Shown piece after piece: positions 51,928 to 62,737 of a stretch of 64,000 bases of DNA (position 1 is its first letter; each line of letters starts with the position of its first letter). The notes beneath the pieces were generated by a model. That model ran no database searches, was not told the origin of the DNA, and was given only the letters and a program-made list of their open reading frames with translations. The stretch is from Dyella sp. ASV24 (GTDB lineage Bacteria; Pseudomonadota; Gammaproteobacteria; Xanthomonadales; Rhodanobacteraceae), in NCBI RefSeq assembly GCF_016428905.1, contig NZ_JAELTQ010000002.1:1-64000 (forward strand), in the 5' to 3' direction. The translations under genes were made by a program, and so were the position numbers.

Positions 51928-53235
51928 ATGAATCGCCTGGACTGGAATACTTTGGATACGCGAGGGCAGCGTGCAGCGCTGTCACGCCCGGTGCAATCGC
52001 GCGCCGAAAGCCTACGTACCGGCGTGGAGCAGATCATCGCCCGCGTACGCGCGGATGGTGACGTGGCCTTGCGCGAACTTACGGTGAAGCTCGATCGCTG
52101 TGCGTTGCACGCCATCGAAGTATCGCAGCAAGAGTGGAGCGAGGCGGAAGCCCGGCTAGCGCCTGAGTTGAAAGCCGCGATCGATGAAGCTGCTTCGCGC
52201 ATCGATGCCTTCCATCGTGCAGCCGCTCCGCAACCCGTCGCGTTGGATACGGCCGGTGGCGTACGCGTTGAGCGCGTGCTGCGTCCCGTTCAGCGGGTGG
52301 GCTTGTATGTGCCTGCCGGCAGTGCGCCATTGCCCTCTACGGCGCTGATGCTGGGCGTGCCCGCACGTATCGCGGGTTGTGCGGAGGTGGTGCTGTGCTC
52401 ACCTGCGCGGCCGGACGGTCGCTGCGATGACGCCGTGTTGTATGCCGCGCGCGTCACCGGGGTGCACCGCGTCTTCAAGCTGGGTGGTGCGCAGGCGATT
52501 GCGGCCATGGCGTATGGGACGGAGTCCGTGCCCAAGTGCGACAAGCTGTTTGGCCCCGGCAATGCCTGGGTCACCGAGGCCAAGTTGCAGGTATCGGCCG
52601 ACCCTGAAGGCGCCGCCATCGATATGCCGGCCGGCCCGTCCGAGGTGCTGGTGATCGCAGACGACAGCGCCAACCCGGCGTTCGTCGCCGCGGATTTGCT
52701 CTCGCAGGCAGAGCACGGCCCAGATTCGCAGGTGATCCTGCTCAGCCCCTCACTCGCCATGCTGGATGCGGTGGAGGCGGAAGTGGCGAGCCAGTGCGCT
52801 GCCTTGCCTCGGGCAGGCATCGCGGAGCAAGCCCTGTCGCAGAGTCGCCTCATCGCCGTGTCGTCGCTCGCGCAGGCGGTGGAGGTCAGCAACCGCTATG
52901 CGCCGGAACACTTGATCGTGCAGGTCAACGAACCGCGTTCGCTGCTTGATGCTATTGAAAGCGCAGGCTCGGTGTTTCTCGGCGCCTGGACGCCCGAATC
53001 CGTGGGTGACTACTGCAGCGGGAGCAACCACGTGTTGCCGACTTACGGCTACGCGCGTAGCTACAGCGGCGTTTCCGTGGCCAGCTTCCAGAAGCAGATC
53101 ACCGTGCAGGAGTTGTCGCCGGAAGGCTTGCGGGCCATCGGCCCCTGCACGGCGACCCTGGCAGCCGCGGAACAGCTGGAAGCCCACCGGCGTGCGGTGA
53201 CGCTGCGGCTGGCGGCGCTGGAGGACGCGGCATGA
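51928..53235 (+). CDS. hisD: Histidinol dehydrogenase
   Basis: This 435-aa zinc enzyme oxidises histidinol to histidine in the last two steps. Motifs include [102 protein letters not shown] and [16 protein letters not shown], containing the catalytic Glu/His and zinc ligands. It starts 27 bp after hisG and overlaps hisC by ATGA. Confidence 0.95.
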   Translation: MNRLDWNTLDTRGQRAALSRPVQSRAESLRTGVEQIIARVRADGDVALRELTVKLDRCALHAIEVSQQEWSEAEARLAPELKAAIDEAASRIDAFHRAAAPQPVALDTAGGVRVERVLRPVQRVGLYVPAGSAPLPSTALMLGVPARIAGCAEVVLCSPARPDGRCDDAVLYAARVTGVHRVFKLGGAQAIAAMAYGTESVPKCDKLFGPGNAWVTEAKLQVSADPEGAAIDMPAGPSEVLVIADDSANPAFVAADLLSQAEHGPDSQVILLSPSLAMLDAVEAEVASQCAALPRAGIAEQALSQSRLIAVSSLAQAVEVSNRYAPEHLIVQVNEPRSLLDAIESAGSVFLGAWTPESVGDYCSGSNHVLPTYGYARSYSGVSVASFQKQITVQELSPEGLRAIGPCTATLAAAEQLEAHRRAVTLRLAALEDAA

Positions 53236-54338
53236 GCGTGCTCGATCTTGCACGAGAGGAGATTCGTGCGCTGCAGCCGTATTCGTCCGCGCGCATGGAG
53301 GCCAGTGGCGGACGTGTGTTGCTCAATGCCAACGAATCGGCGTGGGCGCCACCGGGTGATCATGATCTGTCGTGCAACCGTTACCCTGATCCGCAGCCGG
53401 TAGCGCTGATCAACGCGCTCGCGCAGCTATACGGCGTGCGCGCTTCGCAGGTGCTGGTGGGGCGGGGCAGTGACGAGGCCATCGATCTGTTGGTGCGCGC
53501 GTTTTGCCGCGCCGGACAGGACGCCATTGCCATTCAGCCACCGACCTTCGGCATGTATGCGGTAAGTGCCCGTATCCAGAATGCTGGCGTCGTCACGGTG
53601 CCTCTCGATGCGAACTTCCGGCTGGATGCGGATGCGGTGTTGGCCGCCATCACGCCGGCAGTGAAGTTGGTGTTCGTGTGCACGCCCAATAATCCGACCG
53701 GGCAGTTGGTGCCGTTGTCCGACGTGGAGCGGCTTGTGCGCGAACTGCGTGGCCGAGCGTTGGTGGTTGTCGACGAGGCTTACCTCGAGTTTTCCGACGC
53801 CGTTAGCGCAGCATCGCTGCTGGATCGATATGACAACCTCGCCGTGCTGCGCACCCTTTCGAAGGCCTGGGCGCTGGCTGGCGCACGCGTGGGCACGCTG
53901 TTAGCGAACGAGGATGTGATCGCTTTGCTCCGCCGCATCATGGCGCCGTATCCCTTGCCGAGCCCCTGCGTGGCGTTGGCACTGGAGGCGTTGTCTGAAG
54001 CCGGGCGAGTCGCTGCCCAGTCTCACATGGTCATCGTGCGGGAACAGCGCGAACGCATGGCGCTTGCACTCGCTGGCGCAGCGGGCGTGCGGCAGGTGTT
54101 GCCTTCGCAGGCCAATTTTCTTGCAGTACGGTTCGACGAAGCGAACATCGTGTATCGGCGCTTGCTGGAGGCCGGCATTGTGGTGCGGGATGTGCAGCGC
54201 TACCCACGACTTGAAGATGCACTGCGCATCACCATCGGCAAGACGGAGGAGAACGACCGCGTGCTCGACGTTCTGAATGACCAGGCATGGACGGCAAGCG
54301 GACGCGCCAAGGGAACGGTGACGGGATTATCCACATGA
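53232..54338 (+). CDS. hisC: Histidinol-phosphate aminotransferase
   Basis: This 368-aa class I/II PLP enzyme transfers an amino group to imidazole acetol phosphate. Seen are [73 protein letters not shown], and the PLP Lys in [20 protein letters not shown]. Coupling to hisD and hisB is by four-base overlaps. The length is typical. Confidence 0.95.
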   Translation: MSVLDLAREEIRALQPYSSARMEASGGRVLLNANESAWAPPGDHDLSCNRYPDPQPVALINALAQLYGVRASQVLVGRGSDEAIDLLVRAFCRAGQDAIAIQPPTFGMYAVSARIQNAGVVTVPLDANFRLDADAVLAAITPAVKLVFVCTPNNPTGQLVPLSDVERLVRELRGRALVVVDEAYLEFSDAVSAASLLDRYDNLAVLRTLSKAWALAGARVGTLLANEDVIALLRRIMAPYPLPSPCVALALEALSEAGRVAAQSHMVIVREQRERMALALAGAAGVRQVLPSQANFLAVRFDEANIVYRRLLEAGIVVRDVQRYPRLEDALRITIGKTEENDRVLDVLNDQAWTASGRAKGTVTGLST

Positions 54339-55399
54339 GTCGCAAGATTCTATTTATCGACCGAGACGGCTGCCTGATCGAAGAGCCGGACGATTTCCAG
54401 ATCGACAGCTTTGAGAAGTTCGCGCTGCTGCCGGGCGTGATCGCCGCGCTGCAACGTTTTATCGCTGCAGGCTACGAATTGGTCATGGTCACCAACCAGG
54501 ATGGTTTGGGCACGGATAGCTTTCCGGAAGCCGATTTTGTCGGCCCGCACGAGCTGCTGATGCGTATCCTGGCTTCGCAAGGCATTGCCGTTCGTGATGT
54601 TTTGATCGATCGCAGTTTTCTGCACGAGCGCAAGGACACCCGCAAACCAGGCATCGGCATGATGCGCCAGTATCTGGCGGATGACGGCTGGAGTCGCGCG
54701 GCTTCGGCCATGGTGGGCGATCGCGAGACGGACCTGCAGTTCGCCGCCAACATGGGGGTGCGCGGCTTTCGGGTCGGCTCGCATGGGCTCGCATGGGAGG
54801 AGATCGCTCACCAGTTGCTGGATGCCCCGCGCATGGCCACGGTGGAGCGCAACACGCGGGAAACGCGCATCACGGTGAGCGTGAATCTCGACAAGACGGT
54901 GGAGCCGCAGATCCACACCGGACTGGGCTTCTTCGATCACATGCTGGAGCAGATCGGCAAACACGGCGGTTTCGCGCTGGCGCTGCGTTGCGACGGCGAC
55001 ACCCATATCGACGAACACCACACCATCGAAGATTGCGCGCTGGCCTTGGGCCAAGCGTTGCGACAAGCGCTGGGTGACAAGCGTGGCATTGGCCGATATG
55101 GCTTCGTGCTTCCCATGGACGAATCGCAAGCAAGCGCGGCGCTGGATCTTTCCGGTCGATCGTATTTTGTCTTCGATGGACAGTTTCCGCGTGAACGCGT
55201 CGGTGACATTCCCACCGAACTGGTCCCGCATTTCTTCCGCTCGCTTTGCGAAACGCTGGGGGCCAACCTGCACCTGAGCGTGCGTGGCGAGAACGCGCAC
55301 CACATGGTGGAAGCCTGCTTCAAGGTCGTAGCCCGCGCGTTGCGCCAAGCGATCCGCCGCGAAGGTAGCGAACTGCCGAGCACCAAGGGAGCGCTCTGA
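54335..55399 (+). CDS. hisB: Bifunctional histidinol-phosphatase/imidazoleglycerol-phosphate dehydratase
   Basis: This 354-aa fusion has an N-terminal HAD phosphatase ([48 protein letters not shown]) and a C-terminal IGP dehydratase ([58 protein letters not shown]) with paired His metal ligands. The ATG at 54335 gives the normal N-terminus [12 protein letters not shown]. The fused form is typical of enteric bacteria and xanthomonads. It overlaps hisC by ATGA and hisH by one base. Confidence 0.95.
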   Translation: MSRKILFIDRDGCLIEEPDDFQIDSFEKFALLPGVIAALQRFIAAGYELVMVTNQDGLGTDSFPEADFVGPHELLMRILASQGIAVRDVLIDRSFLHERKDTRKPGIGMMRQYLADDGWSRAASAMVGDRETDLQFAANMGVRGFRVGSHGLAWEEIAHQLLDAPRMATVERNTRETRITVSVNLDKTVEPQIHTGLGFFDHMLEQIGKHGGFALALRCDGDTHIDEHHTIEDCALALGQALRQALGDKRGIGRYGFVLPMDESQASAALDLSGRSYFVFDGQFPRERVGDIPTELVPHFFRSLCETLGANLHLSVRGENAHHMVEACFKVVARALRQAIRREGSELPSTKGAL

Positions 55400-55989
55400 T
55401 GAGCGTGGTGCTGGTGGATGCGGGCGGTACCAACATCGGCTCGGTGCGCTATGCGTTGCAGCGGCTGGGTGTGGATGCTGCCCTTACGTCAGATCCCGCG
55501 TGCATTCGATCGGCGGACAAGGTGATCTTGCCCGGCGTGGGCGCCGCTGGCCCTGGTATGGCGCGCCTGCGCGAACTGGGCCTGGTGGAGCTGATGCGCT
55601 CGCTGACGCAGCCCGTGCTCGGGGTTTGCCTGGGCATGCAGTTGCTGTGCGAGCGCTCGGAAGAGGGTGATACCGCTTGCCTCGGCGTGATTCCGGCGAC
55701 CGTGACGCGCTTTATTGAACAGCCAGGCTTGCGTGTGCCGCACATGGGCTGGAACCGCCTGCAGCGCCGCCGTGAGCACGGCTTGTTGCAAGGGCTGGCC
55801 GATGGCGACTGGGCTTATTTCGTACACAGCTACGCGGTTCCCGTGGGCGATTACGCGCTGGCAACAACGGAGTACGGCGGCGCGTTCGCCTCGGTGATTG
55901 CGCGCGGCAATTTCCATGGCATGCAGTTCCACCCCGAGCGCTCGGCCCAGGTCGGCGCCCGCCTGCTGAAGAATTTCCTCGAACTATGA
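55399..55989 (+). CDS. hisH: Imidazole glycerol phosphate synthase, glutaminase subunit
   Basis: This 196-aa class I glutamine amidotransferase supplies ammonia to HisF. The nucleophile Cys is in PVLGVCLGMQLLCERSEEG and the His/Glu pair in GMQFHPERSAQVG; LPGVGAAGPGM forms the oxyanion strand region. It shares a TGATG junction with hisB and overlaps hisA by ATGA. Confidence 0.95.
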   Translation: MSVVLVDAGGTNIGSVRYALQRLGVDAALTSDPACIRSADKVILPGVGAAGPGMARLRELGLVELMRSLTQPVLGVCLGMQLLCERSEEGDTACLGVIPATVTRFIEQPGLRVPHMGWNRLQRRREHGLLQGLADGDWAYFVHSYAVPVGDYALATTEYGGAFASVIARGNFHGMQFHPERSAQVGARLLKNFLEL

Positions 55990-56714
55990 GCTTTACGATC
56001 ATTCCCGCCATTGATCTGCGCGCGGGCCGCGTCGTCCGCCTGAAGCAGGGCGATTACGCGCAGCAGACGACATATGACTTCGACCCGCGTTCGCTCGCTC
56101 GCGACTATGCCGCGGCGGGCGCCGACTGGCTGCATCTGGTCGACCTGGACGGTGCGCGTGGCGGCAGCCTGGAAAATCTCGCGGTGATCGAAGCGATCGC
56201 CCGCGACGGCATGCGCATACAGGCCGGTGGTGGCGTGCGTTCCGAGGATGATGTGCAGCGTTTGCTCGGTGCCGGTGTGTCGCGCGTGGTGCTTGGCAGT
56301 CTGGCCATCCGCGAGCCCGCCATGGTCGAAAGTTGGCTGGTTGCACGCGGGGCTGAGCGGTTCACGCTCGCACTCGACACCTTGTACCGCGATGGCGCCT
56401 GGACCTTGCCTAGCGCGGGCTGGACGGAAACCGAGTCGCGCACGCTGGATGATCTTGCGCCCTGGTACGCCCAGCACGGTGCCACCCACCTCTTGTGCAC
56501 GGACATCGAGCGTGACGGCATGCTGGCCGGCTTCAATCTGGATCTGTATCGGTATCTCGCCGCGACGGTGCCAACCATGGCGGTGCAGGCCTCCGGTGGC
56601 GTGCGCTCGCTGGACGATATCCGCGCGGCGCGTGAGGCGGGTGCACGCGGAGTGATCCTCGGCCGTGCGCTGCTCGAAGGCCGTTTCAGTCTGAAGGAAG
56701 CGCTGGCATGTTGA
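55986..56714 (+). CDS. hisA: Phosphoribosylformimino-5-aminoimidazole carboxamide ribotide isomerase
   Basis: This 242-aa TIM-barrel enzyme performs the ProFAR Amadori rearrangement. The catalytic Asp8 lies in [21 protein letters not shown] and the second Asp in [16 protein letters not shown]. Phosphate-binding loops are [12 protein letters not shown] and [12 protein letters not shown], ending [17 protein letters not shown]. It overlaps hisF by 7 bp. Confidence 0.95.
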   Translation: MSFTIIPAIDLRAGRVVRLKQGDYAQQTTYDFDPRSLARDYAAAGADWLHLVDLDGARGGSLENLAVIEAIARDGMRIQAGGGVRSEDDVQRLLGAGVSRVVLGSLAIREPAMVESWLVARGAERFTLALDTLYRDGAWTLPSAGWTETESRTLDDLAPWYAQHGATHLLCTDIERDGMLAGFNLDLYRYLAATVPTMAVQASGGVRSLDDIRAAREAGARGVILGRALLEGRFSLKEALAC

Positions 56715-57478
56715 GCCGTCGTCTGATTCCCTGCCTGGACGTGCGCGACGGCAAAGTCGTGAAGGGCGTGCGTTTTCGCGATCACGTGGTGATGGGCGAG
56801 ATCGTCGACCTCGCACTGCGCTACCGCGACGAGGGTGCTGACGAATTGGTGTTCTACGACATCACAGCCAGTCCGGAAGGGCGTAGCGTCGACCGCGGCT
56901 GGGTAGAGCGCGTGGCCAGCGTGATCGATATCCCATTCTGTGTCGCAGGCGGTATCCGCAGCGTGGATGAGGCGAGGGCGGTGCTGCATGCCGGTGCCGA
57001 CAAGATCTCGGTGAACTCGCCGGCGCTGGAGCGTCCGGGGCTTATCGATGAACTGGCCGCAGCATTCGGGGTGCAGTGCGTAGTGGTGGGCGTGGATAGT
57101 CTGCGCGATGCCGATGGTGAATGGCGAGTGCGCCAGTACACCGGCGATCCTTCACGCACACAGGCGCTGCCGCGCCGTACGCTGGACTGGATTGTGGAGG
57201 CGCAACAGCGCGGGGCAGGCGAGATCGTACTCAACTGCATGGGCAGTGACGGCGTACGCCAGGGCTACGACCTGGAGCAGCTCATGGTCGTGCGTAGCCT
57301 GTGCAACGTGCCGCTGATCGCTTCCGGCGGCGCGGGTACGCCGGAGCACTTCCGTGATGCATTCGTTGAGGCGGACGTCGACGGCGCGCTCGCGGCGAGC
57401 GTGTTCCATTCCGGTGCGATCGCGATCCCCTCGCTCAAGCAGGCGCTGGCCGACTGGGGCGTGGACGTAAGGTTGTAG
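56708..57478 (+). CDS. hisF: Imidazole glycerol phosphate synthase, cyclase subunit
   Basis: This 256-aa TIM barrel is the partner of HisH. Motifs are [21 protein letters not shown] (catalytic Asp11), [67 protein letters not shown] (catalytic Asp) and [18 protein letters not shown]. It contains the short alternative pattern [22 protein letters not shown] in the loop after strand 4. hisIE follows after a 101-bp gap. Confidence 0.95.
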   Translation: MLSRRLIPCLDVRDGKVVKGVRFRDHVVMGEIVDLALRYRDEGADELVFYDITASPEGRSVDRGWVERVASVIDIPFCVAGGIRSVDEARAVLHAGADKISVNSPALERPGLIDELAAAFGVQCVVVGVDSLRDADGEWRVRQYTGDPSRTQALPRRTLDWIVEAQQRGAGEIVLNCMGSDGVRQGYDLEQLMVVRSLCNVPLIASGGAGTPEHFRDAFVEADVDGALAASVFHSGAIAIPSLKQALADWGVDVRL

Positions 57479-57579
57479 TTGAACAACGACTCGTCGCTTC
57501 GGACAGCCGAGGGGAGAGTCAGCGTGGCCGAGGCATGTCCGTTGGCCGCAGATCAGCCCGTTTCCAGAAGAGAATCGCC

Positions 57580-58212
57580 ATGAACGCACTCACCCTCGAT
57601 CCCTCCCGACTCGACTGGGCCAAAGGCGACGGCCTGCTGCCCGTCATTGTCCAGCACTGGCTGACGGGCGAAGTGTTGATGCTGGGCTACATGAGCGCCG
57701 AGGCGCTGGTCGCCACGCAAGAGAGCGGACACGTGACCTTTTTCAGCCGCAGCAAACAGCGCTTGTGGACCAAGGGTGAAACCTCCGGCCATGTGCTGGT
57801 GCTGAAGTCCGTGCGCATGGATTGCGATGCCGACACCTTGCTGGTGCTTGCCGAACCGCATGGCCCGACCTGTCACAACGGTACCAGTAGTTGCTTCGGT
57901 GACGAGGTGCAGCCACCGCTCGGATTCCTGGCGGAACTGGATGCATTGATTGCGCAGCGATACGTGGAGCGGCCGGCTGGCAGTTACACCACCAAACTTT
58001 TCGAGGGTGGCATTCGCCGCATGGCCCAGAAGGTGGGCGAGGAGGGGGTCGAAACGGCGCTGGCGGCTGTGGCGCAGGACGACGATGCCCTGCTTGGGGA
58101 GGCCGCCGACCTTGTCTATCACCTTGCCGTGGCCTTGCGGGCGCGCGGGCTGGGGCTGTCCGATGTCGCGGGCGTGCTGTCGCAACGTCATGCGGTGCGC
58201 GTCGCGTCATAA
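57580..58212 (+). CDS. hisI: Bifunctional phosphoribosyl-AMP cyclohydrolase/phosphoribosyl-ATP diphosphatase
   Basis: This 210-aa HisIE fusion catalyses steps 2 and 3 of the pathway. The N-terminal HisI domain has LPVIVQHWLTGEVLMLGYMSAEAL, GHVTFFSRSKQRLWTKGETSG, DCDADTLLVL and the zinc Cys pair in PTCHNGTSSCFG. The C-terminal HisE domain has GSYTTKLFEGGIRRMAQKVGEEGVETALAA and EAADLVYHLAVALRARG. It is the last his gene. ATG 57580 is chosen because it gives the standard HisI N-terminus. Confidence 0.95.
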   Translation: MNALTLDPSRLDWAKGDGLLPVIVQHWLTGEVLMLGYMSAEALVATQESGHVTFFSRSKQRLWTKGETSGHVLVLKSVRMDCDADTLLVLAEPHGPTCHNGTSSCFGDEVQPPLGFLAELDALIAQRYVERPAGSYTTKLFEGGIRRMAQKVGEEGVETALAAVAQDDDALLGEAADLVYHLAVALRARGLGLSDVAGVLSQRHAVRVAS

Positions 58213-58418
58213 CCTCTCGGGAATGAGGTGCGCCACAAGTCCACGTATGACTAGCGCAGCCTTAACGGATGCTGTGGTTTCTTATTTCCAAGGCACGCAA
58301 ACACGCCGGGGATACACCATGCCAGATCGTTTCATGAGCCGTTGAGCAAGGTTGAGTCACCCGGCTGCCATGCGATGTGAAGGCAGCCTTCACCAGAGAT
58401 TTCTTTCCAGGGGACGCA

Positions 58419-58472
58419 ATGCGTAATGATCTGCGCACAGTAGATCGCGCGGGCTTCGTGTCCCCCTTTTGA
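58419..58472 (+). CDS. Short upstream reading frame (17 aa), possible leader peptide
   Basis: ATG 58419 follows AGGGGA by about 5 nt, encodes MRNDLRTVDRAGFVSPF and stops at 58470-58472. The last base pairs of its stop overlap GAGGA, the ribosome binding site of the next gene (ATG 58483). A ribosome finishing this frame would therefore sit on the next start, the arrangement of a coupled leader. Whether it is translated is not known. Confidence 0.4.
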   Translation: MRNDLRTVDRAGFVSPF

Positions 58473-58482
58473 GGACGGCGTT

Positions 58483-59880
58483 ATGGCAGATGTCGCAGTG
58501 ATCGGTGGTGGCGCGGCGGGTGCCGCAGCATTCGGCGAACTGCTGGCGCGGTTCGATGGTGGCACGGTGCACTGGATCGTGGGCCAACACGCGCCGGGAA
58601 GGGGCGTGGCTTATGGCACCGGAGAGGACCAGCACCTTCTGAATGTGCGCGCTTCGGCTATGGGTGTGTTTCAGGAGCACGCCGAGGATTTCATCCAGCA
58701 CGCCTCGCGTCAGCTGGGTCAGGTGAAGGGCACGGATTTTCTGCCGCGGCGCATCTTTGGTGATTTCATCCAGGCTCAGGTGGGCGCTCGCATCGATGCG
58801 GCGCGTCGCGCGGGGCGCAGTTTCCGTATTCATCCAGAGAGTGCTCGCGAAGTTGTCTCTCGCGGGCCGGGCGGCTATGCCGTGCGCGTTGGCGCCGATC
58901 GTTGGCTGGAGGTGGGCCAGGTCGTGCTGGCGGTGGGTGCGTTGGCGCAGCGTCCGTTGCGTACGGTGTCGACCACGGCGCTGGCCAGCGGAGCCTATGA
59001 ACTTGATCCATGGCGGCTGGATCGACATACCCAGGCACCACGCCGTGTGATGGTGATCGGTACGGGTTTGACCGCGGTGGATACGCTGCTATCCGCCGCG
59101 CTCCGATGGCCGCATGCGGAACTGGTTGCGGTATCGCGGCATGGGTTGTTGCCCTTCACGCACTCGGCCTTGCCACTGGCACCGTATGCGCGACAGGAGG
59201 AACTCAATCGCGCGTTGCTGTCCAGCGATGGTCCCGCCCGCATGTTCCGCCAGGTGCGTGAAGCCTTGAGCGATGCCGAAGGCACGGAGTGGCGCAGCAT
59301 CATCGACGGTATGCGGCCGATCAATGCGCAGCTGTGGCAGCAACTTTCGCATGCGCGTCGCCGGCAGTTCCTTCGCCATGTACGTTGGCTATGGGAAGCC
59401 GCGCGGCACCGGATGGCGCCAGCGACAGGCGAAGCGATCTATCAGTTGCAGGAGGAAGGCCGTCTGCAGGTGCTCGCTGCGCGCGTACTGGACGTGGACG
59501 GGACGGCGCCCTTGCAAGTGACGCTGCGCGAGCGCTCCACCCAACTGGTGAGTGCGCTGGAGGCTGATCTGGTCATTCAGGCGACCGGCCTGGATACGGC
59601 GGTGGCCTATGGTGCGCATGACTTGCTGTCGCAGTTGCTGCGTGATGGGCTGGCGGCGGCAGATGCCTTGCAATTGGGGGTGCTCGCCCAGCCCGACGGA
59701 CAACTGACCGAGGCCGACGGACGCCCGCTGCCCGGCCTGTACGCCATGGGCTCACTGCTTCGCGGCAATTTGTGGGAGTGCACAGCCATGCCTGAAATTC
59801 GTGTGGCAGCGCATCGCCTGGCCGTACGCCTGTCGCAGGCAAGCACGGTTCCTCGCGAAAGCGCGAACGAATTGCCGTGA
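58483..59880 (+). CDS. FAD/NAD(P)-binding oxidoreductase-like protein
   Basis: This 465-aa protein starts with a Rossmann dinucleotide motif ADVAVIGGGAAGAAAFGEL, followed by GRGVAYGTGEDQHLLNVRASAMG, a second nucleotide loop VMVIGTGLTAVDTLLSA and a C-terminal ADLVIQATGLD and GLYAMGSLLRGNLWECTAMPEI. The pattern fits the FAD-NAD(P)-binding family (NAD_binding_9 type), often annotated as hydroxylase- or monooxygenase-like; no substrate is known. Its GAGGA site overlaps the stop of the preceding small frame. It lies 154 bp upstream of the sulfate transporter genes on the same strand and may be co-regulated with them. Confidence 0.8.
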   Translation: MADVAVIGGGAAGAAAFGELLARFDGGTVHWIVGQHAPGRGVAYGTGEDQHLLNVRASAMGVFQEHAEDFIQHASRQLGQVKGTDFLPRRIFGDFIQAQVGARIDAARRAGRSFRIHPESAREVVSRGPGGYAVRVGADRWLEVGQVVLAVGALAQRPLRTVSTTALASGAYELDPWRLDRHTQAPRRVMVIGTGLTAVDTLLSAALRWPHAELVAVSRHGLLPFTHSALPLAPYARQEELNRALLSSDGPARMFRQVREALSDAEGTEWRSIIDGMRPINAQLWQQLSHARRRQFLRHVRWLWEAARHRMAPATGEAIYQLQEEGRLQVLAARVLDVDGTAPLQVTLRERSTQLVSALEADLVIQATGLDTAVAYGAHDLLSQLLRDGLAAADALQLGVLAQPDGQLTEADGRPLPGLYAMGSLLRGNLWECTAMPEIRVAAHRLAVRLSQASTVPRESANELP

Positions 59881-60034
59881 GAGACAAGGGCGGCATCGTG
59901 TGCCTCCATGCGCAAATCAGATGCTTCCGTGCTGATGTTGCGCAGGGTCGCGACATGACGATATGCCATATTGCGATTTCGAAGCTTTGCCAGTGGACGT
60001 TAGTCTGCTGCTCCATTGTTCCGCAGGAGGCGCC

Positions 60035-61036
60035 ATGAAGAAGTCCTTCCTCGTATTGCTCGCCGCCGCCAGCGTGCTGCTGTCGGCTGCCGCCTTCGCT
60101 GGAGATGTGGCGCTACTCAACGTTTCCTACGATCCGACGCGCGAGCTGTATCGGCAGGTCAATACGGCATTTGCGGCGCAATGGAAGGCGCAGCATGGCG
60201 ACACCGTCAACATCCGGATGTCGCACGGTGGTTCGGGCAAACAGGCGCGTTCCGTGGTCGACGGGCTTCCCGCCGACGTGGTGACGCTCGCGCTGGCCTA
60301 CGATATCGACGCGATTGCTGATCGCGGCTTGCTGGCAAAGGACTGGCAGAAGAAGCTGCCGGACAACGCCACGCCTTACACCTCGACCATCGTGTTCCTC
60401 GTGCGCAAGGGGAATCCCAAGGGCATCAAGGACTGGGCGGACCTGGTGCGACCGGGTGTTCAAGTGGTGACGCCGAATCCGAAATCCTCGGGCGGCGCGC
60501 GTTGGAACTTCCTCGCCGCCTGGGGCTATGCGCTGAAGCAGCCGGGTGGAAGCGACGCCACCGCCAAGACCTACGTGAAGGAGCTATACAAGCACGTGCC
60601 CGTGCTGGACACCGGCGCTCGTGGCGCCACCAACACGTTCGTGCAGCGTGGTGTCGGCGACGTGCTGATTGCATGGGAAAACGAAGCGTTGCTCGCTAGG
60701 CGTCAATTGGGTGGTGACACCTTCGAGATCGTAGTGCCCTCCGTGACCATCGTGGCTGAGCCGCCGGTGGCCGTGGTGGACAGCAACGTGGACAAACACG
60801 GCACGCGTGCGGTCGCTCAGGCTTACGTGGAGTTCCTGTACTCCCCACAAGGGCAGGACATCGCGGCGAAGAACTTCTATCGCCCGCGCTCACCAGAAGT
60901 GGCGGCGCGTTATGCCAGCCAGTTCCCGACCACGCATACCTTCACCCTGGGCGAGTTGTTCGGCGACTGGCGGCAGGTCCAGGCCAAGTTCTTCAGCGAC
61001 GGCGCGATCTTCGATCAGCTGGGGCCGGGAAGCTGA
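60035..61036 (+). CDS. sbp: Sulfate ABC transporter periplasmic substrate-binding protein
   Basis: This 333-aa protein has a signal peptide ([23 protein letters not shown]) and the Sbp/CysP motifs [83 protein letters not shown] and [18 protein letters not shown]. It would bind sulfate or thiosulfate in the periplasm and deliver it to CysTW. AGGAGG precedes ATG 60035. The cysT gene starts 4 bp after its stop. Confidence 0.94.
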   Translation: MKKSFLVLLAAASVLLSAAAFAGDVALLNVSYDPTRELYRQVNTAFAAQWKAQHGDTVNIRMSHGGSGKQARSVVDGLPADVVTLALAYDIDAIADRGLLAKDWQKKLPDNATPYTSTIVFLVRKGNPKGIKDWADLVRPGVQVVTPNPKSSGGARWNFLAAWGYALKQPGGSDATAKTYVKELYKHVPVLDTGARGATNTFVQRGVGDVLIAWENEALLARRQLGGDTFEIVVPSVTIVAEPPVAVVDSNVDKHGTRAVAQAYVEFLYSPQGQDIAAKNFYRPRSPEVAARYASQFPTTHTFTLGELFGDWRQVQAKFFSDGAIFDQLGPGS

Positions 61037-61040
61037 CGTC

Positions 61041-61865
61041 ATGCGAAGGCGCGTGCTCCCGGGATTCGGCCTCAGCTTCGGCTACGCGGTGGCCTATCTC
61101 GGCTTGATCGTGCTGCTGCCGCTGGCAGCATTGGCGTGGAAGGCTTCCGGCATCGGGTTCGAAGGGTTGGTGCGATTGCTGTCGGCGCCGCGTACGCTGG
61201 CGGCGCTGCGGTTGAGCGTGGGTGGCGCGGTCGTGGCGGCACTTATCAATGTCGTTATCGGCCTGTTGGTGGGCTGGGTGCTGGTGCGCTACCGCTTTCC
61301 CGGGCGTCGCCTGTTCGATGCGTTGGTGGATCTTCCCTTCGCCTTGCCGACAGCAGTGGCCGGTATCGCGCTGACGACGCTTTATGCCTCCAACGGCTGG
61401 CTGGGGCGATGGCTGGAACCCTTGGGCATCAAGGTGGCCTATACGCCGCTCGGCGTGTTCGTCGCCATGGTGTTCGTTGGCTTCCCGTTCGTCGTGCGCA
61501 CCTTGCAGCCAGTGCTCTCGGCACTGGAGCGCGATGTGGAAGAGGCCGCGGAGAGCCTGGGCGCGCAGCGCTGGCAAACCTTCTTCCGGGTGATCTTGCC
61601 CATGCTGGCGCCTGCGCTGTTGACCGGCTTTGCGCTGGCGCTGGCGCGCGCTGTGGGTGAATACGGCTCGGTGATCTTCATCGCCGGCAATATTCCGATG
61701 CGCTCGGAAATTGCTCCTTTGCTGATCGTGCAGAAGCTTGAGCAGTTTGATGTGGCGGGCGCCGCCGCGCTGGGTGTGGCGATGCTGTTGCTGTCGTTCG
61801 GGCTGCTGGTGTTGGTGTCGCTATTACAACGCTGGAGTCAGCGTTGGGCGGAGCGCGCCGCATGA
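61041..61865 (+). CDS. cysT: Sulfate ABC transporter permease CysT
   Basis: This 274-aa inner-membrane permease has six helices and the family motifs [21 protein letters not shown] and the cytoplasmic EAA loop [35 protein letters not shown], then [28 protein letters not shown]. It pairs with CysW to form the transmembrane channel. It overlaps cysW by ATGA. Confidence 0.95.
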   Translation: MRRRVLPGFGLSFGYAVAYLGLIVLLPLAALAWKASGIGFEGLVRLLSAPRTLAALRLSVGGAVVAALINVVIGLLVGWVLVRYRFPGRRLFDALVDLPFALPTAVAGIALTTLYASNGWLGRWLEPLGIKVAYTPLGVFVAMVFVGFPFVVRTLQPVLSALERDVEEAAESLGAQRWQTFFRVILPMLAPALLTGFALALARAVGEYGSVIFIAGNIPMRSEIAPLLIVQKLEQFDVAGAAALGVAMLLLSFGLLVLVSLLQRWSQRWAERAA

Positions 61866-62725
61866 ATGCCCGCAAGCATTCGCGCCGTGTAGCGTGGCCG
61901 CGCCGTATGGTGCACCTGATACTCATCGTACTGGCGCTGGTATTCCTTACGTTGTTCCTGCTTTTGCCGTTGGCGACCGTATTCGTCGAGGCGTTCCGGC
62001 AGGGCATTGGACCCTACCTTGAAGCCATCAAGGAACCGGAAGCCTTGTCCGCGATCCAGCTTACGCTGCTGGTGGCGGCCATCGCCGTGCCGATGAACGT
62101 GGTGTTCGGTGTCGCCGCCGCCTGGGCCATGACACGCTTCGAGTTCCGCGGCAAGGCGCTGCTCGGCGCCTTCATCGATTTGCCGTTCTCCGTGTCGCCG
62201 GTGGTTTCCGGTTTGGTCTACGTGTTGCTGTTTGGTGCGCAAGGTTGGTTCGGACCATGGCTGGATCACCATGGCATCAAGATCATCTTCGCCGTGCCGG
62301 GCCTGGTATTGGCGACCATGTTTGTCACGTTGCCATTCGTTGCGCGCGAACTTATTCCGCTGATGCAATCACAAGGCAGCGAGGAGGAAGAGGCGGCTCG
62401 TGTACTTGGCGCGAGCGGCTGGCAGATGTTTTTCCGCGTCACGTTGCCCAACATTCGCTGGGCGCTGTTGTACGGCGTGCTGCTGTGCAATGCCCGCGCC
62501 ATGGGTGAGTTCGGCGCGGTTTCGGTCGTGTCGGGTCACATCCGTGGACTGACCACCACCATGCCGCTGGAAGTGGAAATGCGTTACAACGAATACGAAT
62601 ACGTCGGTGCCTTCGCGGTCGCCTCGTTGCTGGCCTTGCTGGCGCTGGTCACACTGGCGGTGAAAACCCTGCTGGAATGGCGGTACGGTGACGAGATCGC
62701 CGCGCACGCTCCCGGCGGGCATTGA
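61862..62725 (+). CDS. cysW: Sulfate ABC transporter permease CysW
   Basis: This 287-aa permease has six helices, [21 protein letters not shown], the EAA loop [33 protein letters not shown] and [35 protein letters not shown], the pattern of CysW rather than CysT. The ATG at 61862 is used because it overlaps the cysT stop and removes an improbable upstream extension. cysA follows after 12 bp. Confidence 0.95.
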   Translation: MNARKHSRRVAWPRRMVHLILIVLALVFLTLFLLLPLATVFVEAFRQGIGPYLEAIKEPEALSAIQLTLLVAAIAVPMNVVFGVAAAWAMTRFEFRGKALLGAFIDLPFSVSPVVSGLVYVLLFGAQGWFGPWLDHHGIKIIFAVPGLVLATMFVTLPFVARELIPLMQSQGSEEEEAARVLGASGWQMFFRVTLPNIRWALLYGVLLCNARAMGEFGAVSVVSGHIRGLTTTMPLEVEMRYNEYEYVGAFAVASLLALLALVTLAVKTLLEWRYGDEIAAHAPGGH

Positions 62726-62737
62726 GAGGGCCGTACG

